Assembly (NCBI GenBank): GCA_045805565.1
Contig: JBJMKZ010000001.1
Span: 1 to 19,565 of the forward strand
Direction: 5' to 3'
DNA: 19,565 nt
Source of the DNA: DATAEY01 sp045805565
GTDB taxonomy: Bacteria > Actinomycetota > Thermoleophilia > Solirubrobacterales > Solirubrobacteraceae
Part shown: positions 14,571-19,565 of the stretch, in pieces
Layout of the letters: every line of letters begins with the position of its first letter
Position numbering within the stretch: the first letter of the stretch is position 1
The notes under the pieces: generated by a model
Told to the model about the DNA's origin: nothing
The model's input: the letters and a program-made list of their open reading frames with translations, nothing else
The model's database searches: none
Translations under genes and position numbers: made by a program

Positions 14571-16232
14571 CTAGGCCAGGTTGGACGAACGCGGGTAGGC
14601 CACGTCGGGGTCGGTGAGGACATTGATCAGCGCCGGCCGCCCCGCCTCCAAGGCTCGCTCGAGCGCGGGTCGCAGCTGGTCGGGCCGCTCGACCAGCTCG
14701 CCGTGGCAGCCCAGCGCCTCGGCCACGCGGTCGTAGCGGGTCCCGGGACGCAGCTGCGCGGCAACCGAGTAGCCGTAGAGGAACTTCATCGGGTGGTGCT
14801 CGAGCGCCCAGATGCCGTTGTTGCCCATCACGCCGACCACCTCGACCCCGTGGCGGGCCAGGGTGTCGAACTCCATGCCCGAGAAGCCGAACGCGCCGTC
14901 GCCCAGCAGCAGCACCACCTGGCGATCCGGGTGCGCGAGCTTGGCCGCCAGGGCGTAGCCCGGCCCGGCCCCCAGGCAGCCGAACGGACCGGGGTCCAGC
15001 CAGCAGCCCGGCTGGTAGGAGTCGATCACCCGGCCCGCGTAGGAGACGAAGTCGCCGCCGTCGCCGACCACGATCGCGTCGCGGTCGAGCACCTGGCGCA
15101 GCTCGCCGTAGACCCGGAGCGGGTGCAGGGGCGCCCGGTCGTCCTCCAGCTGCTCGCGCTCGGCCTCCCGCTTCTCGGTCTCCACCCGGCGCAGCTCCGC
15201 GACCCACTCCGCCGTATCGGGCGCCGGCGACGCCGCCGCTCGCAGCGCGTCCAGCGTGGCCGCGAGCCCGCCGTAGAGCTCGGCCGCCACGTCCCGGGGA
15301 TGGGCGCGCACCGGCTCGGCCACGTCGGCGACCACGATCGCCGCCTCCTCGCCGAACGACGCCCCGAATCCCAGGCGGAAGTCCATCGGCACCCCGAGGA
15401 CGAGCGCTACGTCGGCGCCCTTGAGCGCGGTCGAGCGGGCGCGCGAGAAGTAGTTGGGGTGGTCGGCCGGGAGGCAGCCCCGAGCCAGGCCGTTGAGGAA
15501 CACCGGGATCCCCAGCTCCTGCGAAAGCGCCCGCAGCGCCGTCTCGGCGCGACCCCAGTACAGGTTCGTCCCGGCCATGATCACCGGGCGCTCGGCCTCG
15601 CGCAGCAGTGCCGCGGCGCGCTCGACCTCGCCGCCGTCGGCCGGCCGCCCCGCCGGCGGCCCGGCGGGCGGATCCGAGTGCTCCCCCTCGTCGGCCTCCA
15701 TGAACACGATGTCGAGGGGAAAGTCGAGGAAGGTGGGCCCGGAGTGCGGCTGCAGCGCGCAGGCCAGGGCCTCGTCGATGAGCCCCGGTATCTCGGCGGT
15801 GGCGCCCGCGGTCGTGGCCAGCTTGACCAGCGGGCGCACGAACGGGATGTGGTCGATCTCCTGCAGCGAGCCCTGTCCCCAGCGCATCTGCGGCGCGCGG
15901 CCGCCGAGGACCAGCATCGGCGAGTTGTTCTGCTGAGCCGATCCGAGCGCGCTCATGCCGTTGGTCACCCCCGGCCCGGCGGTCAGCGCCGCGACGCCGG
16001 GCCGGCGCGTGACCTTCGCCCAGCCCTCGGCGGCGAACGCCGCGCTGGCCTCGTGGCGAACGTCGATCAGGTCGATGCCCTCCTCGCGGCACCCGTCGTA
16101 GATCGAGAACAGGTGACCGCCCGACAGCGTGAACAGCTTGCTCACGCCGTGGGCCTTGAGGCGGCGGGCGATCAGTCGGCCGCCGTGGACGCGGGTCTGG
16201 GCGTCCGGCTCAGCGGCGGCCCCGATCGACAT
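14571..16232 (-). CDS. Thiamine-diphosphate enzyme, acetolactate synthase / 2-hydroxyacyl-CoA lyase-like
   Basis: This 553-residue protein has the three-domain layout of ThDP decarboxylases and ligases. The PYR-domain catalytic Glu is E61 in DVRHEASAAFAAEG. The conserved TAGPGVTNG lies at 84-92. The central domain spans roughly 200-335. The PP domain has the ThDP/Mg motif GDG (444-446), followed 24 residues later by NN (471-472). The segments LSGGHLFSIYDGC and SLQEIDHIPFVRPLVK recall mycobacterial IlvX and the eukaryotic ILVBL/HACL2 group more than the housekeeping IlvB. No small regulatory subunit is adjacent, which argues against a classical acetohydroxyacid synthase. A 2-hydroxyacyl-CoA lyase or another carboligase is a real alternative. 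An enoyl-CoA hydratase gene nearby would suit acyl-CoA chemistry but is not in the same tight unit. Confidence 0.85.
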   Translation of the reverse strand: MSIGAAAEPDAQTRVHGGRLIARRLKAHGVSKLFTLSGGHLFSIYDGCREEGIDLIDVRHEASAAFAAEGWAKVTRRPGVAALTAGPGVTNGMSALGSAQQNNSPMLVLGGRAPQMRWGQGSLQEIDHIPFVRPLVKLATTAGATAEIPGLIDEALACALQPHSGPTFLDFPLDIVFMEADEGEHSDPPAGPPAGRPADGGEVERAAALLREAERPVIMAGTNLYWGRAETALRALSQELGIPVFLNGLARGCLPADHPNYFSRARSTALKGADVALVLGVPMDFRLGFGASFGEEAAIVVADVAEPVRAHPRDVAAELYGGLAATLDALRAAASPAPDTAEWVAELRRVETEKREAEREQLEDDRAPLHPLRVYGELRQVLDRDAIVVGDGGDFVSYAGRVIDSYQPGCWLDPGPFGCLGAGPGYALAAKLAHPDRQVVLLLGDGAFGFSGMEFDTLARHGVEVVGVMGNNGIWALEHHPMKFLYGYSVAAQLRPGTRYDRVAEALGCHGELVERPDQLRPALERALEAGRPALINVLTDPDVAYPRSSNLA

Positions 16233-16343
16233 GGCGGCGACTCTACCGCCCCGCCTCCGCGGGACACAGGGCGTTTACCGGGGGCTGATCCGCGTGCCCT
16301 ACCGTCCTCCGCGACAACCAGCGACGACGAAAGGGGAGTCACC

Positions 16344-16538
16344 GTGGAACGGATCGAAACCGTGATCGACGGGCACGAGTTCGAGCCGGGCCCTGGCGCG
16401 GCGATGGTCGACCTCGACACGCTGGTCGCGGAGGTCGGGGCCTCGTACCCGCTGCTGGCCTACACCGCGCCCGACGACGACGAGGACGGGGCCGGCGTGC
16501 TGGACTCGATGATCCTGGCCGGGCTGGTCAGCCCGTAG
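16344..16538 (+). CDS. Small acidic protein of unknown function
   Basis: This 64-residue protein starts at GTG 16344 with an excellent ribosome-binding site, AAGGGGAG (16331-16338), five bases upstream. That supports it as a real gene despite its length. It is rich in Asp and Glu, with a DDDEDG run at about 44-49, and has no Cys or membrane segment. No family is recognised. It sits alone on the plus strand, divergent from the ThDP enzyme, and its last 11 bases overlap the end of the convergent enoyl-CoA hydratase gene. It could be a small regulator or partner of the ThDP enzyme, but no sequence feature establishes that. Confidence 0.65.
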   Translation: MERIETVIDGHEFEPGPGAAMVDLDTLVAEVGASYPLLAYTAPDDDEDGAGVLDSMILAGLVSP

Positions 16539-17352
16539 CGTCGGAGAGCGGCGTGGCGTGGCTGCCGGCTCGGCCGGCGTCGGTCTTGTCGTAGAAGCGC
16601 GACAGCCGACCCCTGGTCTCCTCGGGGTCGGCGCAGGAGTAGGCGTTCAGGGCCTCGATCCGTAGCTGGTCGTCCAGCGGGCGGCCGATCACGTCGAGGA
16701 TCGTCTCCTTGGCCGAGCGCACGGCGATCTGCGAGTTGCGCAGGATCTGCCGCGCCGTGCGCTCGGCCTCCTCCATCAGGCGCTCGTGCGCCACCACCCG
16801 GGAGACGAGGTTGCACTGCAGCGCGCGCCGGGCATCGATCGGCTCGGCGGTGAGCAGCAGCTCCAGGGCCATGCCCGCACCGCACACGTTGACCAGTCGC
16901 ACGATGCCGCCGTCGCCGTGGTGGTAGCCGCGGCGCGCCTCGAAGGATCCGAACATCGCGCGCTCGGACGCGATGCGGATGTCGCACGCCAGCGCCGTCT
17001 CCAGCCCGCCGGCCAGCGCCCAGCCGTTCACGGCGGCGATCACCGGCTTGGTGATCCGGTGCAGGCCCCGGGTCAGCCCGCCGAGCCCCGTGGCCACGTT
17101 GTCGCGCACCTTGCGCGGCGTGGCGCCGTCGATCCAGGGGGGGATGAACGTCTTGAGGTCGGCGCCGGCGCAGAAGGCGTCGCCGGCCCCGGTCAGGATC
17201 GCCACGTCGGCCTCATCGTCATCGCGAAAGCGCTCCCAGGTGCGCCACAGCAACTCGTGCGTCTCGGGATCGATGGCGTTCCTGGCCTCCGGCCGGTTGA
17301 TGGTCACGCGGGCGATCCGCTCGCTCGTCTCGTACAGCACCGTTTCGGGCAT
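16528..17352 (-). CDS. Enoyl-CoA hydratase/isomerase family protein
   Basis: This 274-residue crotonase-fold protein belongs to a family that hydrates trans-2-enoyl-CoA or performs related acyl-CoA reactions in the cytosol. The oxyanion-hole segment DAFCAGADLK (58-67) and the second loop AVNGWALAGGLETALACDI (107-125) are classical. The two Glu residues of true hydratases appear to be present: E118 in AGGLETAL, and E138 in FGSFEARRG at the position equivalent to rat Glu164. The loop after E138 (YHHGDGG) differs from the usual IPGAGG, so substrate preference may differ. The C-terminal trimerisation region ends in a short Ser/Asp tail. Translation runs from the ATG at 17352, divergent from the heparinase-family gene with about 60 bases between starts. 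Confidence 0.9.
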   Translation of the reverse strand: MPETVLYETSERIARVTINRPEARNAIDPETHELLWRTWERFRDDDEADVAILTGAGDAFCAGADLKTFIPPWIDGATPRKVRDNVATGLGGLTRGLHRITKPVIAAVNGWALAGGLETALACDIRIASERAMFGSFEARRGYHHGDGGIVRLVNVCGAGMALELLLTAEPIDARRALQCNLVSRVVAHERLMEEAERTARQILRNSQIAVRSAKETILDVIGRPLDDQLRIEALNAYSCADPEETRGRLSRFYDKTDAGRAGSHATPLSDATG

Positions 17353-17414
17353 CGGTCTCCTCCGCGGCCGGGCTTGGCGATCGCCCGCAAACCTACAGCT
17401 ACCCTTTGGCCGCG

Positions 17415-19211
17415 ATGAGACGGCTCCGAGCGCCGCTGGTCGGGGCGGTCGTGCTCTGCCTGGGCGCGTCCGGCTGCGGCCACCAGGGCGACCAGATCGA
17501 CCAGGAGCAGGTCAGCGCGCTGATGCGCCAGCCCTGTCCCCGCCCGCTTCCGGCGACCGATGTGAGCGCCAGCTCCGCCAAGCTCCAGCGCAGCCGCCAG
17601 GGCAGCTTCGAGATCCTCGACCGGCCGTTTCGCCTGCGTCCGCGGGTCGACTGGCAGAACCTCAACCCCTACCACAGCGACACCTGGCGCTCCAAGCTCC
17701 AGAGCTGGGGGTGGAGCGACCCCCTCATCGTCCGCGCCTACCAGGGCGACACGGCTGCGGTCCGCCAGGCTCGCGACCTGGTCCTCGACTGGATCCACGC
17801 CAACCCACCCGGCGACGGCGACGGCTGGAAGAACAAGGTGTCGGGCACCCGGGCGGCGCACTTCGCCTACGTCACCCGCGCGGCCGCCTGCCGGCACGCG
17901 CTGACCCGCGAGCAGGCCAGGACCCTGCTGAAGTCGCTCGACGAGCACGGCAGCTTCCTCTCCGAGAAGAAGCAGGCCAAGCGGGGCAACCACGGCCTGT
18001 TCGCCGCCGAGGGCCTGCTGGTGCTCAGCGGCTATGCGCCGTTCCTGCCCAACGCCTCCGACTGGCACGCGCTGGCGAGCCAGCGGATCGCCAGGGGGCT
18101 CTCCCAGCAGGTTCAGCCGCGCGAGGCCGTGGATCTCGAGCACTCGCCGGGCTACCACTTCCTGGTCATATCGCTGGTGGATCAACTCCTGCAAATCCCC
18201 GGACAGCGCTCGGGGTACCTGGTCGCCCTGGATCGCCGGATGCGCGCGGTGGCTCCGTGGTTCGTGATGCCCGACGGCTACGTCACCCGACTGGGCGACA
18301 CGGTGCGCAAGCCGGCGCCCGCCTGGGCCAGGCGCGAAGCCCCCGCCTACCGCGGGCTGAGCCCCACGCGCCGCTCGGGGTTCGCGATCGTCAAGCAGTC
18401 CGGGGCCTTCCTGTCGGTCGCCGCGGGCTACCACCCCGGCGCGGTCCACAAGCAGGCCGACGAGCTGACCTTCGAGCTCTACGACCGCGGACGGCCGATC
18501 GTCACCGACACCGGACGCTACGGCGCGGCGCGAAAGCAGGGGGGCGCGAAGGAGCCGGCGGTGGCGTTCACCAAGTCGGCCGCGGCGCACAGCGGGCTGC
18601 TGGTGGACGGCCGCAACTTCCAGTTCGAGGGCCAGCCGCCGTACGGGAGCGCCATCTCCGGCACCGGCCAGGGGGCGGGCTGGTACGCGATCGAGGCAAC
18701 CAATCCCCTGCTGCGACCCCAGGGCGTGACCCATCGGCGGCTCTTCCTCTACCGGCCGGGCGTCGCGCTGGTGGTCGTCGACGTCGTGAGCTCCAGCGCC
18801 CGTCACACCTACACCCGTCAGTTCCAGTTCGACCCCGGTCTGCGGGTCCGCAGAGTCGGCCGGTCCTTCCGGCTGCAGGCACCGGGCTTCAACGGCTGGC
18901 TGACCGACGCGGCCGGCCCGGCGGAGCTCGCCCCCTCCCTCGTCCGCGGACGGCTGCATCCCCGGCTGGGCTGGACGACCTCCGAGAACAAGTTCGTCCC
19001 CTTCATCCCGCGGTCTGTCGTGCAGTACGCCACGCGGGCCAGCTCCTCTCGCTATGTGGCGGCGATCGGGCTGCGCAGCCGGGTCACCGCAAGCGTCATC
19101 TCGACCTCGGCCACCGCGACGATCGTCAGCGTCCGATCGCCCGGCCAGCGAGCGATCAAGCTCAGCGTCACCCGCCGAGGCGACCGCCTGCGCATCTCGC
19201 CGGCCGCCTGA
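17415..19211 (+). CDS. Heparinase II/III-family lipoprotein (polysaccharide lyase-like)
   Basis: Read from the ATG at 17415 (an in-frame TTG lies three codons earlier), the protein has 598 residues and starts with a lipoprotein signal: MRRLR, a hydrophobic core, and the lipobox LGASGC with C21 as the lipidated residue. The N-terminal (alpha/alpha) helical domain spans about 60-300. It contains NHGLFAAEG (192-200) and LEHSPGYHF (241-249). The C-terminal beta-sandwich carries the family's H-Q-ADELTFELYDRGRPIVTDTGRY block (345-369). These Asn-His, Tyr and His positions match the usual catalytic set of heparinase II/III and alginate lyases, which cut uronic-acid-containing polysaccharides by beta-elimination. 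The substrate is unknown. It would act at the outer face of the membrane, perhaps on the cell's own surface glycan. Confidence 0.85.
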   Translation: MRRLRAPLVGAVVLCLGASGCGHQGDQIDQEQVSALMRQPCPRPLPATDVSASSAKLQRSRQGSFEILDRPFRLRPRVDWQNLNPYHSDTWRSKLQSWGWSDPLIVRAYQGDTAAVRQARDLVLDWIHANPPGDGDGWKNKVSGTRAAHFAYVTRAAACRHALTREQARTLLKSLDEHGSFLSEKKQAKRGNHGLFAAEGLLVLSGYAPFLPNASDWHALASQRIARGLSQQVQPREAVDLEHSPGYHFLVISLVDQLLQIPGQRSGYLVALDRRMRAVAPWFVMPDGYVTRLGDTVRKPAPAWARREAPAYRGLSPTRRSGFAIVKQSGAFLSVAAGYHPGAVHKQADELTFELYDRGRPIVTDTGRYGAARKQGGAKEPAVAFTKSAAAHSGLLVDGRNFQFEGQPPYGSAISGTGQGAGWYAIEATNPLLRPQGVTHRRLFLYRPGVALVVVDVVSSSARHTYTRQFQFDPGLRVRRVGRSFRLQAPGFNGWLTDAAGPAELAPSLVRGRLHPRLGWTTSENKFVPFIPRSVVQYATRASSSRYVAAIGLRSRVTASVISTSATATIVSVRSPGQRAIKLSVTRRGDRLRISPAA

Positions 19212-19292
19212 GATGGGAGCCAGGAGGCACCGCCACCGCGCTCGCTCTGTATCATGCCGCCGCTCTCGCGCTGGCAAGATGCCTCTTCACTC

Positions 19293-19565
19293 GTGACCTC
19301 CCTGTCCACCGTCACCCCCCGCGCGCGCCCGGCCGCCGGCCTCGCGCTCCTGGCGCTGGTGCTGCCGCTGGCCGCCGGCTGCGGAGGCGGCGCCGGCCAG
19401 TCCACCAGCAAGGGCTCGACCACCAAGACCAAGACCACGGCCAGAAAGCCCGGCCCCAAGGCCCCCCGGGGCGGGGCGGTCAGCTCGTTCTCGGCCAAGG
19501 TGCTCTCCGCCAATCGCGCCCAGCTGACCGTGACCCTCAAGAGCCCCCAGCCGCTGGTCCTGCGC
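19293..19565 (+). CDS. Lipoprotein of unknown function, partial (3' end outside window)
   Basis: The open frame continues past the window edge; 91 codons are visible. From the GTG at 19293 the product has a lipoprotein signal with basic residues in the n-region, a Leu/Ala core (GLALLALVLPLAAGC) and the lipobox LAAGC. A low-complexity Ser/Thr/Lys tether (TSKGSTTKTKTTARKP) follows, then the start of a beta-rich domain (FSAKVLSANRAQLTVTLKS). An in-frame ATG at 19254 would add 13 residues. A tether of this sort is common in wall-spanning actinobacterial lipoproteins. The domain itself is not recognised. The gene is on the same strand as, and follows, the heparinase-family lipoprotein, so the two may work at the same surface. 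Confidence 0.7.
   Translation, partial: MTSLSTVTPRARPAAGLALLALVLPLAAGCGGGAGQSTSKGSTTKTKTTARKPGPKAPRGGAVSSFSAKVLSANRAQLTVTLKSPQPLVLR

Noticed and set aside
14562..16343. Plus-strand open frame antisense to the ThDP enzyme, joined in frame to the small acidic protein
   Set aside because: Only the last 64 codons have a ribosome-binding site and sensible composition; the rest mirrors the ThDP enzyme gene.
17304..19277. A 657-codon minus-strand open frame opposite the heparinase-family gene
   Set aside because: The plus strand encodes a lipoprotein signal and family motifs; the antisense product has none.

Overview
The window is high-GC DNA with densely packed genes and many GTG starts. It most likely comes from an actinobacterium, and Thermoleophilia/Solirubrobacterales is the best guess. 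That guess rests on the SnoaL-like protein starting MSQENVEIVR, the DUF4383 protein and the overall codon style. It is an inference; no rRNA or other taxonomic marker is present.

Positions 1-3.7 kb form a looser, accessory-looking segment: a partial SnoaL/NTF2-fold protein, a frameshifted DUF6308-like gene, a RibD/DHFR-fold reductase and an unusual beta-propeller protein. It ends at a small tRNA locus on the minus strand. That locus holds a good initiator tRNA-fMet with a recognisable promoter and terminator, and beyond the terminator a tRNA-Ser(CGA)-like sequence whose 5' third does not fold.

Positions 4.0-6.6 kb hold a D-2-hydroxyacid dehydrogenase, a Ppx/GppA exopolyphosphatase and a convergent GNAT acetyltransferase.

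Positions 6.7-14.1 kb are the most interesting part. A minus-strand operon (ubiA-type DPPR synthase, then dprE1, then dprE2) encodes the route from PRPP and polyprenyl phosphate to polyprenyl-phosphoryl-D-arabinofuranose, the arabinan donor known from mycobacteria. Sixty bases away, on the other strand, lies a tightly overlapping set: an exported DUF2961/GH172 protein (a family that includes exo-D-arabinofuranosidases), a flippase-like membrane protein, a GT-C-like membrane protein and a small two-helix membrane protein. Together these look like a compact system for making, exporting, transferring and trimming a D-arabinofuranose-containing surface glycan outside the Mycobacteriales.

Positions 14.1-17.4 kb carry a DUF4383 membrane protein, a ThDP enzyme (acetolactate synthase / 2-hydroxyacyl-CoA lyase-like), a small acidic protein and an enoyl-CoA hydratase. 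From 17.4 kb to the end there is a lipoprotein of the heparinase II/III family and the start of a second lipoprotein cut by the window edge. No stretch over 300 bases lacks a gene. No CRISPR array, insertion sequence or rRNA gene was seen.
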